Below are positions 8,930 to 17,752 of a stretch of 64,000 nucleotides of DNA, one piece after another. A model generated the notes under the pieces. The model saw only the letters and a program-made list of their open reading frames with translations, made no database searches and was not told where the DNA came from. Made by a program: the position numbers and the translations under genes. Origin of the DNA: CBDBDZ01 sp965204215 (GTDB taxonomy: Bacteria; Pseudomonadota; Gammaproteobacteria; Pseudomonadales; GM7GCV1); contig CBDBDZ010000014.1 in NCBI GenBank assembly GCA_965204215.1, positions 186,001 to 250,000 on the forward strand. Reading direction: 5' to 3'. How positions within the stretch are numbered: position 1 is the first letter of the stretch; every line of letters begins with the position of its first letter.

Positions 8930-9328
8930 TAAGACCATTGCATTAGGCATCCTGCCTATGCAACTGGGGTCGTATTGAAAAAATGCGATTTTTCAATACT
9001 CGCAAAATCAAACACTTATAGTGCTCGATTTTGAGTGATACTATCCTGTATCACGCGACCATTGCTTAATCCTAGATTCCGCAGTTGAACGCTAATTTCA
9101 CTTCTAAGAGTTTGAATGTTATTGATAAACGCTTATTCTTCGATTCACTTCATAAGTGAATTACAAATCGCTACCTGGCTTTACAGCCCTTTTCAGTTCA
9201 CACTGCTGCGTTATGGCTTTTAGTAAGGGCTACAACCATTAACTGCAAGCCATGCCTTGCATTATTTCCTGAAAATAACTGTAAATTCCAGGTTCAACTA
9301 CGGAATCTAGGTTAATGCAATGGTCTTA
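8930..9328. mobile_element. MITE C copy 1, split by MITE D
   Basis: Ends TAAGACCATTGCATTA and TAATGCAATGGTCTTA are perfect 16-bp inverted repeats. Direct 3-bp flanks AAC (8927-8929 and 9329-9331) look like a target duplication. Removing MITE D and its duplicated TTAAT leaves 153 bp, the same length as copy 2 at 42853, with only a few differences. It has no coding capacity, so it must be mobilised in trans. The core holds the hairpin TATTGAAAAAATGCGATTTT / TCAATA. Confidence 0.88.
9071..9311. mobile_element. MITE D, nested in MITE C
   Basis: A 241-bp element with near-perfect 20-bp inverted ends, CCTAGATTCCGCAGTTGAAC and the complement CCTAGATTCCGTAGTTGAAC. It is flanked by TTAAT direct repeats (9066-9070 and 9312-9316). 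The other C copy has a single TTAAT at this site, so the empty site proves a 5-bp target duplication. No significant open reading frame is present. Confidence 0.87.
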
Positions 9329-9623
9329 AACTGTGGCCAACGAGACATTTTCCTTAAGGATAGATATTTATGATGTTTTTTTGCAAGTGTTTCAAATTCA
9401 TGCCTCGAAACCAGTTTCAGTAATTGGGAAAATACAGTATTATGATGACTCAAAGCTATTTTCTTGTTGATCTTAAATGATTTTTCGTACAACCATTTTA
9501 CCAAATCAACAGAGAATAGTCTTTGTTTTATCAACTTATTAAATATTTATGGGACAGCAGTGACAATGGCTATAATAATTTATTGCTTATTTTCATCAGG
9601 GTTTTGCAAGTATTAGAGCAACA

Positions 9624-10331
9624 ATGTTTACAAAAATTATCCAAAAAATTTTACCTGGCTACTGTATATTGTGTATTAGGCAATTGTCTAATACACAATA
9701 TAGTAATTACTGCTATCAATGTCTAAGTCAGTTACCTCAGCTTGAAGCCCCTTTTTGTCAACAATGTTGCCTGCCACTTGATATCGAGCAGCAGTCGACA
9801 TATTGCGGTGAGTGTCTAACCACTAAACGTCATTTCGACCGAATTATTACGGCTTTTGTATATAAAGCGCCAATTGATTATTTAATTAATGCGCTAAAAC
9901 ATCAACGTAATTTAAATGGTTATCGTCAGTTAAGCAGACAATTGGCAACAATTGTAAACCAACATCATCAGTCAGTGGATTGTTTGATTCCTGTTCCATT
10001 GCATTGTAAAAAGCAATTTCATCGCGGTTATAACCAAGCATCGCTAATTTCAAAAATATTAAGCCAAGAATTGCATATTCAATTGAATGATAGCGCAGTT
10101 AAACGTGTCAAACCTACACAATCACAACAGAGTATGAGCCGTAAACAGCGTATGCAACAATTAGCGAATTGTTTTGAAGTTACAGAGTCATTGCACAACA
10201 AAAAAGTCGCATTGGTTGACGATGTGGTAACGACAGCTTCTACTGTCGATAATATCGCCAAGGTGCTGAAACAAGCTGGAGCAGAATCTGTTGAGGTATA
10301 TGCTTTGGCGCGAACACCAAAAACCTTGTAA
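9624..10331 (+). CDS. ComF family phosphoribosyltransferase-like protein
   Basis: ComF-type protein, linked to DNA uptake and processing in competent bacteria. The 235-residue product has an N-terminal zinc ribbon built from CxxC pairs (Cys14/17, Cys30/33, Cys45/48, Cys61/64) and a C-terminal type I phosphoribosyltransferase fold with the PRPP-binding loop VALVDDVVTTAST (about 196-208). CLIPVPLHCKKQFHRGYNQ is the conserved ComF core. A large perfect inverted repeat falls within codons 14-27, unusual inside a coding sequence. rlmE follows 17 bp downstream. The exact biochemical role of ComF is unsettled. Confidence 0.88.
   Translation: MFTKIIQKILPGYCILCIRQLSNTQYSNYCYQCLSQLPQLEAPFCQQCCLPLDIEQQSTYCGECLTTKRHFDRIITAFVYKAPIDYLINALKHQRNLNGYRQLSRQLATIVNQHHQSVDCLIPVPLHCKKQFHRGYNQASLISKILSQELHIQLNDSAVKRVKPTQSQQSMSRKQRMQQLANCFEVTESLHNKKVALVDDVVTTASTVDNIAKVLKQAGAESVEVYALARTPKTL
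9665..9702. repeat. Perfect 15-bp inverted repeat inside comF
   Basis: Arms TATATTGTGTATTAG (9665-9679) and CTAATACACAATATA (9688-9702) are exact complements around an 8-nt spacer GCAATTGT. In mRNA this forms a long hairpin near the start of the comF reading frame. It stays in frame and encodes part of the region between the first zinc-ribbon cysteine pairs. Confidence 0.85.
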
Positions 10332-10348
10332 CTTTTATAATTAGCACT

Positions 10349-10966
10349 ATGGTCAGTAAAAGCAGTCGTCGTTGGCTCAATGAACATTTTAACGACACTT
10401 ACGTTGAACAATCCAAACGCTTGGGGTACCGTTCGCGCGCCAGTTTTAAATTATTGGAATTGCAAGAGCGCGATAAACTCATCAATCCTGATGATAAAGT
10501 CCTTGATTTGGGCGCAGCGCCTGGTGGTTGGTCGCAAGTTGTTGCCGAATTTATCGGTGGCAGGGGTTCAATTATTGCATCAGATATATTACCGATGGAT
10601 AGTATAGCTGATGTGGAATTCATTCAAGGCGATTTTACCGAACAATCTTGTTTTGATTCCATCATGAATGCGGTAGGAAACCAAAAGTTTAATCTTGTAA
10701 TTTCTGACATGGCCCCCAATATGAGTGGAGTGAAAGTGATAGATCAACCCAAGTCCATATATCTAGCTGAATTGGCGTTAGATATGGCACAGCGTATATT
10801 AGCCCAGAACGGCAGTTTTGTTAGCAAATTATTCCACGGAGAAGGCTTTGATGCTTATATAAAAGCGGTCAAACAAAGTTTTAACGCAGCATTTACTAGA
10901 AAGCCAGCAGCTTCCAGGTCCAGGTCTAGAGAGGTTTATCTGGTAGCGAAGGGATTTCGGAGTTAA
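10349..10966 (+). CDS. rlmE: 23S rRNA (uridine-2'-O-)-methyltransferase RlmE (RrmJ/FtsJ)
   Basis: SAM-dependent 2'-O-methyltransferase of U2552 in 23S rRNA, a heat-shock protein in E. coli. The 205-residue product shows the catalytic K-D-K-E set at Lys34 (SFKLLEL), Asp120 (ISDMAPN), Lys160 (FVSKLF) and Glu195 (SREVYLVA), and SAM motif I VLDLGAAPGGWSQ (51-63). Located directly upstream of ftsH, as in many gammaproteobacteria. Confidence 0.97.
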   Translation: MVSKSSRRWLNEHFNDTYVEQSKRLGYRSRASFKLLELQERDKLINPDDKVLDLGAAPGGWSQVVAEFIGGRGSIIASDILPMDSIADVEFIQGDFTEQSCFDSIMNAVGNQKFNLVISDMAPNMSGVKVIDQPKSIYLAELALDMAQRILAQNGSFVSKLFHGEGFDAYIKAVKQSFNAAFTRKPAASRSRSREVYLVAKGFRS

Positions 10967-11032
10967 CGATTCATCCCAATATGAGTTAGAATAGACAACT
11001 TGAAATGTATTTATTAGATTTGAGAATTAACA

Positions 11033-12919
11033 ATGACTAAGAATTTATTTTTGTGGCTGGTAATTGGTGTGGTGCTAATGGCTATTTTTCAATCTTTTGA
11101 AAGTCGTTCAACAGGTGTTAGCTTAACCTATACGGATTTTGTTCGTGAAGTCAAAAATGACAATATACATACTGCCACATTTGAAGGTGAAATGATTTAT
11201 GGAAAAACTCGCAATAACCAACTCTATAATGTGGTTCGACCCAATGTTACAGATAACCAATTAATGGATGACTTGTTGCAAAACAATGTAGAAGTTATCG
11301 GTACGGAACGGCAAAGAGCGGGTTTGCTACAACAATTACTGGTGGCATCATTTCCACTGTTGCTGATTATCTTTATTTTTATGTTTATGATGCGGCAAAT
11401 GCAAGGCCCGGGTGCTGGTCGAATGGGAGGGCCTATGTCGTTTGGCAAAAGCAAAGCGCGGCTATTAAATGAAAACCAAATTAAAACCACTTTTGCAGAT
11501 GTAGCTGGCGTGGATGAAGCCAAGGAAGATTTGGAAGAAATTGTTGAATTTCTTAAAGACCCCACTCGTTACGAAAAATTAGGTGGTGAAATTCCTCGTG
11601 GTTGCTTAATGGTGGGGCCTCCTGGAACGGGCAAAACGCTATTGGCTAAAGCCGTTGCTGGCGAGGCGCGAGTGCCGTTTTTTTCCATATCAGGTTCTGA
11701 TTTTGTCGAGATGTTTGTCGGCGTAGGTGCAAGCAGAGTGCGCGATATGTTCGAACAAGCTAAAAAACATTCGCCCTGCATTATATTTATTGATGAAATT
11801 GATGCGGTTGGTCGACATCGTGGTGGAGGTTACGGAGGTGGCAATGACGAGCGTGAACAAACCTTAAACCAAATGCTGGTAGAAATGGATGGCTTTGAGA
11901 GCAATCAGGGCGTCATTGTTATTGCAGCAACAAACCGTGCCGATGTTCTCGACCCTGCCCTGCTTCGCCCTGGTCGGTTTGACCGTCAAGTTCATGTCAA
12001 CTTGCCTGACATTAGAGGACGTGAAAAAATTCTGCAAGTCCATGCCAAAAAAGTGCCATTACATGAAATGGTAAAAATGAATGTAGTGGCTCGTGGTACA
12101 CCTGGTTTTTCAGGCGCAGATTTAGCCAATTTAGTAAACGAAGCCGCGTTAATAGCAGCGCGTATGAATAAAAAACTGGTTGGTCCTGAAGAATTTGAGC
12201 GCGCTCGCGATAAAATCATGATGGGCGCGGAGCGCAAAACCATGGTGATGTCCGAAAAAGAAAAAGTAAACACTGCCTATCATGAAGCAGGACATGCCAT
12301 TGTTGGTTGGTTGATGCCCGAACACGATCCAATACATAAAGTTTCTATTATTCCACGCGGGCGCGCTTTAGGCGTTACTCAATTTTTGCCAGAAGAAGAT
12401 AAATACAGCTATAGCCGTCGAGGGATATACAGCCAAATTTGTTCGCTGTTTGGTGGTCGTATTGCCGAAGAGTTAATTGGTGGAGCCGATGCGGTCACAA
12501 CGGGGGCATCAAATGATATTGAGCGCGCCACTCAACTTGCGCGCAATATGGTAACTAAATGGGGTTTAAGTGATAAGTTAGGTCCGTTAATGTACGGTGA
12601 AGAAGACCCTCATTCTTACACTAGCAGTAAAAATTATTCGGATGTGACATCCAGCGAAATCGACAAAGAAGTTAGACGTATTATTAATAAAAGCTATAAA
12701 GAAGCAGAACAACTGTTACAAGATAATCGCGATATCCTTGAAGCTATGAAAGGCGCGCTAATGGAATATGAAACCATCGACGATGAACAGGTAGCAGATT
12801 TAATGAATCGCCGCAAAGTGCGACCACCTAAAGATTGGGGTAGCGACTTTGGCGACGGCGGTGGAGCATCAACCAGTTCAAGCGACAACGATAAAGATAA
12901 TATTGCTGAACCTGCATAA
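11033..12919 (+). CDS. ftsH: ATP-dependent zinc metalloprotease FtsH
   Basis: Inner-membrane AAA+ protease that degrades membrane proteins and, in enterobacteria, RpoH. The 628-residue product has two transmembrane segments (about 4-21 and 98-120) around a periplasmic domain, Walker A GPPGTGKT (195-202), Walker B IIFIDEID, second region of homology (NRADVLDPALLRPGRFDRQ) and zinc site HEAGH (417-421). The downstream folP frame starts inside or next to its 3' end. RpoH and FtsH lie in the same window, which fits the known regulatory pair. Confidence 0.98.
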   Translation: MTKNLFLWLVIGVVLMAIFQSFESRSTGVSLTYTDFVREVKNDNIHTATFEGEMIYGKTRNNQLYNVVRPNVTDNQLMDDLLQNNVEVIGTERQRAGLLQQLLVASFPLLLIIFIFMFMMRQMQGPGAGRMGGPMSFGKSKARLLNENQIKTTFADVAGVDEAKEDLEEIVEFLKDPTRYEKLGGEIPRGCLMVGPPGTGKTLLAKAVAGEARVPFFSISGSDFVEMFVGVGASRVRDMFEQAKKHSPCIIFIDEIDAVGRHRGGGYGGGNDEREQTLNQMLVEMDGFESNQGVIVIAATNRADVLDPALLRPGRFDRQVHVNLPDIRGREKILQVHAKKVPLHEMVKMNVVARGTPGFSGADLANLVNEAALIAARMNKKLVGPEEFERARDKIMMGAERKTMVMSEKEKVNTAYHEAGHAIVGWLMPEHDPIHKVSIIPRGRALGVTQFLPEEDKYSYSRRGIYSQICSLFGGRIAEELIGGADAVTTGASNDIERATQLARNMVTKWGLSDKLGPLMYGEEDPHSYTSSKNYSDVTSSEIDKEVRRIINKSYKEAEQLLQDNRDILEAMKGALMEYETIDDEQVADLMNRRKVRPPKDWGSDFGDGGGASTSSSDNDKDNIAEPA

Positions 12920-13781
12920 ATCATCTAACTCGAATAATCAGCCGGTTTCGTTTAGCGCTAGCCAAAAAAAATATCATTTTGATAGCCCTGCGATTATGGG
13001 CATTGTCAATATGACTCCAGACTCGTTTTCTGATGGAGGTGTTTTAACCTCGACAACGAAAACCTTAGCTTATATCGAAAAACTTATTGCAGAAGGTGCA
13101 GATATTATTGATATTGGCGCTGAATCGACCAGGCCAGGGGCATTGCCTGTATTGGCAAGTGAGCAAATAAAGCGTATTGGGCAGGTCATTAGTGAGGTTA
13201 AAAAGCAGTTTGATACGTTGGTATCCATTGATACTAGTGATGCTGAGGTCATTGCTTATGCTGTGGAGCAGGGTGTTGATATTGTCAATGATGTTCGAGC
13301 GCTACAACAATCTGGCGCATTATCGCAAGTTGCCAATTCACAAGTAGCACTAGTGTTGATGCACATGCAAGGGCAGCCACAGGCCATGCAAATTGCGCCC
13401 CAATATGACAATGTTGTCGATGAGATTAGTGCTTTTTTACAACAACGTGTTGATGCCTGTAATGAAGCTGGTATTAGCAATAATCGCATAGTGCTTGACC
13501 CAGGCTTTGGTTTTGGTAAGAGTTTGCAACAAAATATTGATTTATTGAAAAATTTATCTAAACTGACAACAGGTATGAACTACCCATATCCTATATTGGC
13601 GGGGCTGTCACGTAAGTCTATGATAGAAAAAATCACAGGCGCAGTAATTGAGGAGCGCCTTTCAGGTAGTATTGCTCTGGCTTTGTGTGCTCTACAAAAC
13701 GGTGCGCAAATATTGCGTGTTCACGATGTGAAAGCCACTAAACAAGCCTGCCAAATTTGGCAGTATATTGTAAGTCATTAA
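12903..13781 (+). CDS. folP: Dihydropteroate synthase
   Basis: Condenses p-aminobenzoate with hydroxymethyl-dihydropterin diphosphate in folate synthesis, the sulfonamide target. Signature MGIVNMTPDSFSDGG and DIGAESTRPGA are clear, as are DPGFGFGKS and GLSRKSMI. No ATG lies before the first conserved block. The frame is open from a TTG at 12849, well inside ftsH. I place the start at TTG 12903, overlapping the ftsH end by 17 bp; CTG 12906 or 12912 are alternatives. It lies in the ftsH-folP-glmM order usual in gammaproteobacteria. Confidence 0.93.
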   Translation: MLNLHKSSNSNNQPVSFSASQKKYHFDSPAIMGIVNMTPDSFSDGGVLTSTTKTLAYIEKLIAEGADIIDIGAESTRPGALPVLASEQIKRIGQVISEVKKQFDTLVSIDTSDAEVIAYAVEQGVDIVNDVRALQQSGALSQVANSQVALVLMHMQGQPQAMQIAPQYDNVVDEISAFLQQRVDACNEAGISNNRIVLDPGFGFGKSLQQNIDLLKNLSKLTTGMNYPYPILAGLSRKSMIEKITGAVIEERLSGSIALALCALQNGAQILRVHDVKATKQACQIWQYIVSH

Positions 13782-13793
13782 GCTTTGTATTTG

Positions 13794-15137
13794 ATGAGTA
13801 AAAAAATAAAACATTATTTCGGGACAGATGGTATTCGTGGCAGAGTAGGCGAGTTCCCTATCACTGCTGAATTTTTGTTGAAGCTGGGTTGGTCCATCGG
13901 TAAAGTGATGGGTTCCAGTGAACAAGAGAATCGTTTTTTAATTGGTAAAGACACACGCATCTCCGGTTATATGTTCGAATCTGCCCTGCAAGCAGGCTTT
14001 ATTGCCGCTGGTGCGTCACCAGGGTTGTTAGGACCTATGCCAACGCCAGCCATTAGCTATTTGACTCGCACCTTAAATGCTTGTGCAGGGGTGGTAATTA
14101 GCGCGTCTCACAATCCTCATTATGATAACGGTATTAAACTTTTTAACCGTGAAGGTTATAAGTTAGACGACGAGTTGGAACATGCAATAGAGGAACAGTT
14201 AACAAAAGAAATTGACACTGTACCTTCAGAATTGCTAGGTAAAGCTTTTAGGGTATCTGATGCGGTGGGGCGTTATGTGGAATTTTGTAAAGCCAGTGCT
14301 CTGGGTTTGTCGTTGCGCGGTAAAACGATTGTGTTAGATTGCGCTAACGGAGCGACTTATCAAGTAGCACCCAAAGTGTTTACCGAACTGGGTGCACAAG
14401 TGGTTCTATTAGCCTGTGAACCTGATGGTCTGAATATTAATCTTGATTGTGGGTCGACAAAACCTGCATTATTACAATCTAAAGTGCTTTCAGAAAGTGC
14501 TGACTTAGGGATAGCGTTTGATGGTGATGGCGACAGGTTGATTATGGTTGACAATAAAGGTGAACTGCTCGATGGCGATGACATCCTGTTTATTTTGGCA
14601 GAGTATTTGCTTTCGCAAAATAAGCTAAGTGGAATTGTAGGTACGTTAATGACCAATCATGCCTTAGAACAAGCACTACTAGAGCGCGACATTCCGTTTC
14701 ATCGAGCGGGGGTGGGTGATAGATATGTGATTGAAAAAATGCGTGAAAATTATTGGAACCTGGGTGGTGAAAATTCAGGGCATATCATCTGTGGTGACGT
14801 CAGTCGCACTGGCGATGGTATTATTACGGCACTTGGTGTTTTATTTGCACTACAAGAAATGGATTTAACGCTGAACGAAGCCAAAAGCGGTTTGCAAAAA
14901 ACGCCACAGAAAATGATTAATGTCACTTGTTTAAACAACAAAAAGTTAAACAGTAAAACTGCAATCTGGAATAAGGTTAAACAGGTTGAAGCTGAACTTG
15001 GTAATTCGGGCCGCGTATTGCTGCGTTCATCAGGTACTGAACCATTGGTTAGGGTGATGGTCGAGTGTGCCGATTTAAAACTGGCAAATCGTTACAGCAA
15101 GGAGCTTGCCGAGTTGGTTGAAAAAGAGCTGTCATGA
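13794..15137 (+). CDS. glmM: Phosphoglucosamine mutase
   Basis: Interconverts glucosamine-6-phosphate and glucosamine-1-phosphate for UDP-GlcNAc, peptidoglycan and LPS synthesis. With the ATG at 13794 the product is 447 residues: FGTDGIRG near the N-terminus, active phosphoserine Ser103 in VISASHNPHYDNG, the Mg-binding loop DGDGDR (about 241-246) and the C-terminal phosphate loop RSSGTEPLVRVM. A TTG three codons upstream is less likely. The stop overlaps the hisI ATG (ATGA). Confidence 0.97.
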   Translation: MSKKIKHYFGTDGIRGRVGEFPITAEFLLKLGWSIGKVMGSSEQENRFLIGKDTRISGYMFESALQAGFIAAGASPGLLGPMPTPAISYLTRTLNACAGVVISASHNPHYDNGIKLFNREGYKLDDELEHAIEEQLTKEIDTVPSELLGKAFRVSDAVGRYVEFCKASALGLSLRGKTIVLDCANGATYQVAPKVFTELGAQVVLLACEPDGLNINLDCGSTKPALLQSKVLSESADLGIAFDGDGDRLIMVDNKGELLDGDDILFILAEYLLSQNKLSGIVGTLMTNHALEQALLERDIPFHRAGVGDRYVIEKMRENYWNLGGENSGHIICGDVSRTGDGIITALGVLFALQEMDLTLNEAKSGLQKTPQKMINVTCLNNKKLNSKTAIWNKVKQVEAELGNSGRVLLRSSGTEPLVRVMVECADLKLANRYSKELAELVEKELS

Positions 15138-15478
15138 ACTTAAATGCTGAAAATAACGCTTTAATTGACAGTATTCAGTGGGGTAGTCGAGGGCTAATTC
15201 CTGCCATTGCTCAAGAAGCAAATAGCAAGCTCATTTTAATGCAGGCTTGGGTCAACCGTGAGGCTTTGTTAAAAACATTGGAAGATGGTTATGCAACTTA
15301 TTGGTCGCGCTCAAGGCAAAAATTGTGGCGCAAAGGTGAAAGCTCGGGGCAATTACAAAAAATCACAGGTGTTTGGTTAGATTGCGATAATGATAGCCTG
15401 TTGTATGAAGTTGAACAAGAAAAAGGAATTGCCTGTCATTTAGGTCATCCCAGTTGTTTTTTCAAGCAATTAAATTAA
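15134..15478 (+). CDS. hisI: Phosphoribosyl-AMP cyclohydrolase
   Basis: Third step of histidine biosynthesis, opening the adenine ring of PR-AMP. The 114-residue monofunctional HisI has the motifs LWRKGESSG, DCDNDSLLYEV (metal-binding aspartates) and ACHLGHPSCF (zinc cysteine and histidine). It overlaps glmM by 4 bp and is followed 4 bp later by hisE. HisI and HisE are separate here, not fused as in E. coli. Confidence 0.96.
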   Translation: MNLNAENNALIDSIQWGSRGLIPAIAQEANSKLILMQAWVNREALLKTLEDGYATYWSRSRQKLWRKGESSGQLQKITGVWLDCDNDSLLYEVEQEKGIACHLGHPSCFFKQLN

Positions 15479-15482
15479 GAAT

Positions 15483-15821
15483 ATGGCAGATAACATATTA
15501 CAGCGTATTGATGAAGTGATTGCACAGCGTAAAAATACACTGGCAAAGGATTCTTACGTGGCATCACTCCTTATAGCGGGGCGTGAACGTATCGCTCGGA
15601 AGGTTGGCGAAGAAGCGGTGGAAACCGTAATTGCCAGCCTGTCCACATCAGGCAACCCCGAGGGAAAACAGAGCCTTGTTGCTGAAGTGGCGGATCTATG
15701 GTTTCATTGCCAAGTGCTATTGGCGGAGCAAGATTTGTCGAGTTCCGATGTTATTGAGGAATTAGGCAGGCGTTTTGGGGTGTCAGGGCTTGACGAAAAG
15801 GCTTCAAGAGACAACAATTAA
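15483..15821 (+). CDS. hisE: Phosphoribosyl-ATP pyrophosphatase
   Basis: Second step of histidine biosynthesis, a MazG-like helical NTP pyrophosphohydrolase. The 112-residue product has the metal-binding block KVGEEAVETVIA and EVADLWFHCQVLL. It is adjacent to hisI and upstream of tatABC, a cluster also seen in pseudomonads and relatives. Substrate flow runs HisE then HisI. Confidence 0.95.
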   Translation: MADNILQRIDEVIAQRKNTLAKDSYVASLLIAGRERIARKVGEEAVETVIASLSTSGNPEGKQSLVAEVADLWFHCQVLLAEQDLSSSDVIEELGRRFGVSGLDEKASRDNN

Positions 15822-15849
15822 GCTTTACATTTCAACCTAAGAGTCAACT

Positions 15850-16062
15850 ATGGGTATCAGCGGCATTTCCATTCCACAATTGTTAATAATATTGACTATT
15901 ATTTTATTACTATTTGGCACCAAAAAATTGAGTTCGCTAGGAACTGATTTAGGTTCCGCTATCAAAGGCTTTCGCAAAGCGATTAGTCCCAATGATGAAA
16001 CTGAATCAGCGAAAACTGAGCAGTCAAAGGAAGAGGAGGAGAAAGCCAATACTGTCAGCTAG
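15850..16062 (+). CDS. tatA: Sec-independent translocase protein TatA
   Basis: Pore-forming subunit for export of folded twin-arginine proteins. The 70-residue product has a single N-terminal transmembrane helix (about 5-21, PQLLIILTIILLLFGTKKL), the FGxKKL hinge, an amphipathic helix (GSAIKGFRKA) and a charged tail. First gene of tatABC. Confidence 0.95.
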   Translation: MGISGISIPQLLIILTIILLLFGTKKLSSLGTDLGSAIKGFRKAISPNDETESAKTEQSKEEEEKANTVS

Positions 16063-16103
16063 CATTAACGGTTGTTTGATACTGTTTTAGATAGAATAAT
16101 ACA

Positions 16104-16400
16104 ATGGGGTTTGGTGAATTAATCGTCATAGCACTACTTGCTCTGTTAGTGGTGGGTCCAGAGCGTTTGCCAAAAACCATTAAAACTATTAGTCGTTGGA
16201 TTTATACCCTCAAGCACCAATTTAATTCTGTCAAGCAATCGGTTGAAGATGAATTGGGGTTAGATGAAATTAAAAGAGACGTTCACAATCATCAAGTTAT
16301 GAAACAGCTACAAGAAATGGATAAAGAATTAAATCAATCTAATATTTCTATCGATCAATCAACTACTAGTGAGTCCAGAGAAAAGAGTTGTGACAACTGA
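16104..16400 (+). CDS. tatB: Sec-independent translocase protein TatB
   Basis: Works with TatC in recognising twin-arginine signals. The 98-residue product starts MGFGELIVIALLALLVVGPERLP, the TatB form of the helix-hinge motif with the conserved glutamate, followed by an amphipathic helix and a variable acidic tail. Its 3' end overlaps the start of tatC. It is short for a TatB (often 140-170), but the functional N-terminal part is complete. Confidence 0.95.
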   Translation: MGFGELIVIALLALLVVGPERLPKTIKTISRWIYTLKHQFNSVKQSVEDELGLDEIKRDVHNHQVMKQLQEMDKELNQSNISIDQSTTSESREKSCDN

Positions 16401-17115
16401 TACGTCGCAATCGCTTATTGAGCATTTACTTGAGCTGCGAAACCGCTTACTTCGCGCCTTGGTTGCGGCGTTGATAGTGTTTATTGTGCTGGTTCCTTTT
16501 GCCAACGAAGTTTACGAGTATTTATCACAGCCACTTCGTGCTATTATTCCCAATAGCAGCAGCATGATAGCGACCAATTTAATCAGCCCATTTTTTACTC
16601 CGCTGAAATTAACCATTTATGCGGCGTTATTTATTACCATGCCGTATTCGCTGTACCAACTTTGGGCTTTTGTAGCACCTGGGTTATACAAACAGGAAAA
16701 GCGAGTGTCCGCACCGCTACTACTGTCGAGTATTATCTTATTTTATGCAGGCATCTTATTTAGTTATTATATTGTCTTTCCGTTAATCTTTGCGTTTTTA
16801 ACCACTGTAGGACCAGTGTCAGTAGCCGTGATGCCCGACATTAACAGCTTTTTAGATTTTTCCATAAAACTGTTTTTTGCTTTTGGTTTGGCTTTTGAAA
16901 TACCTGTTGCCATTGTCATATTAACGCGCAGTGGCTTTGTCAGTGTTGAAAGCCTTGCGTCCAAGAGACCCTACATTATTATCGGTTTTTTTGTCATTGG
17001 CATGTTAATGACGCCGCCTGATATATTTTCCCAAACATTATTAGCCATACCTATGTGGTTATTGTTCGAAATTGGGCTGTTTTGTTCTAAAATAAGCTTG
17101 CAAACTCAACATTGA
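16390..17115 (+). CDS. tatC: Sec-independent translocase protein TatC
   Basis: Six-span inner-membrane receptor for twin-arginine signal peptides. Conserved HLLELRNRLLRAL near the N-terminus, and six hydrophobic spans with ITMPYSLYQLWAFVAPGLY and FALAFGLAFEIPVAIVIL-type family segments. No ATG is available; GTG at 16390 gives the usual N-terminus with a purine-rich ribosome-binding site, and GTG 16369 is possible. It overlaps the end of tatB, indicating coupling. Confidence 0.95.
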   Translation: MTTDTSQSLIEHLLELRNRLLRALVAALIVFIVLVPFANEVYEYLSQPLRAIIPNSSSMIATNLISPFFTPLKLTIYAALFITMPYSLYQLWAFVAPGLYKQEKRVSAPLLLSSIILFYAGILFSYYIVFPLIFAFLTTVGPVSVAVMPDINSFLDFSIKLFFAFGLAFEIPVAIVILTRSGFVSVESLASKRPYIIIGFFVIGMLMTPPDIFSQTLLAIPMWLLFEIGLFCSKISLQTQH

Positions 17116-17134
17116 CACTTATTTCATAAATTGT

Positions 17135-17746
17135 ATGACAGACGCGACACAAATCTATTTAAATAGCATTACCTTTTCCGATAGTGCTGTAGACTATTTA
17201 GCGGGATTATTGGAAAAACAGGATTGCGAAGGCATTGGTGTTCGTATGTTTATTATGAACCCTGGGACACCAGAGGCAGAAACCTGTTTGTCATATTGCC
17301 GCCCTGGAGAGGAAAAAGAAAATGATGTGAAAAGTGAAACATCCGCCTTTAGTATCTTTTTTGAAGAACGCAGTTTGCGGTTTTTAGAAGATGCGACGGT
17401 GGACTTTAATAAAGATAAAATGGGAGGTCAGCTGACTATCAAAGCCCCTAATTCAAGAGTGCCGCAAGTTAGTGATGACAGCCCATTAGAAGATAAGGTC
17501 AATTACATTTTATGGAATGAAGTTAATCCCGGTTTGGCTGCGCACGGTGGGCAAGTTTCCTTGGTTGAGATGACAGACAATAACATTGCAGTGCTGCAAT
17601 TTGGTGGAGGGTGTCAAGGTTGCAGTCAGTTAGACTTAACTTTAAAAGATGGCGTTGAACGCTCATTAATGAATCAATTGCCCGAATTAGCAGGTGTTAA
17701 AGATATTACCGACCACAGCGACACCAGCAATGCCTATTTCAGATAA
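17135..17746 (+). CDS. nfuA: Fe/S biogenesis protein NfuA
   Basis: Carrier that delivers 4Fe-4S clusters to target enzymes. The 203-residue product combines an N-terminal degenerate A-type (IscA-like) domain (1-100) with a C-terminal Nfu domain carrying CxxC (Cys160, Cys163 in GGGCQGCSQ). This two-domain layout is specific to NfuA of gammaproteobacteria. A repeat B fragment follows immediately downstream. Confidence 0.95.
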   Translation: MTDATQIYLNSITFSDSAVDYLAGLLEKQDCEGIGVRMFIMNPGTPEAETCLSYCRPGEEKENDVKSETSAFSIFFEERSLRFLEDATVDFNKDKMGGQLTIKAPNSRVPQVSDDSPLEDKVNYILWNEVNPGLAAHGGQVSLVEMTDNNIAVLQFGGGCQGCSQLDLTLKDGVERSLMNQLPELAGVKDITDHSDTSNAYFR

Positions 17747-17752
17747 ATGACC

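Larger units (their letters stand above)
8794..9453 (-). pseudogene. IS4-type (DUF4372) transposase remnant, interrupted and deleted
   Basis: On the minus strand, residues beginning SHHNTVFSQLLKLVSRHEFE and running through RKMSRWPQF match the N-terminus of DUF4372/IS4-like transposases. Reading resumes across the MITE as VSLGFAQ. After a deletion and frame change it continues SLLARVNEQQPHPLYESLF, and after a further shift CQQLAPKHGFRF, before stopping at the repeat B remnant. The catalytic DDE part is missing. MITE C1, which itself contains MITE D, sits inside it with an AAC target duplication. The identification rests on recognising three collinear family blocks in three frames. The gene is dead. 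Confidence 0.8.

Noticed and set aside
9523..9726. 67-residue frame overlapping comF start
   Set aside because: Overlaps the ComF zinc-ribbon coding region in another frame and spans the palindrome; no homology.
10999..11025. Possible sigma-32 promoter before ftsH (CTTGAAA)
   Set aside because: No CCCC-type -10 occurs at 11-16 bp spacing; only the -35-like half is present.
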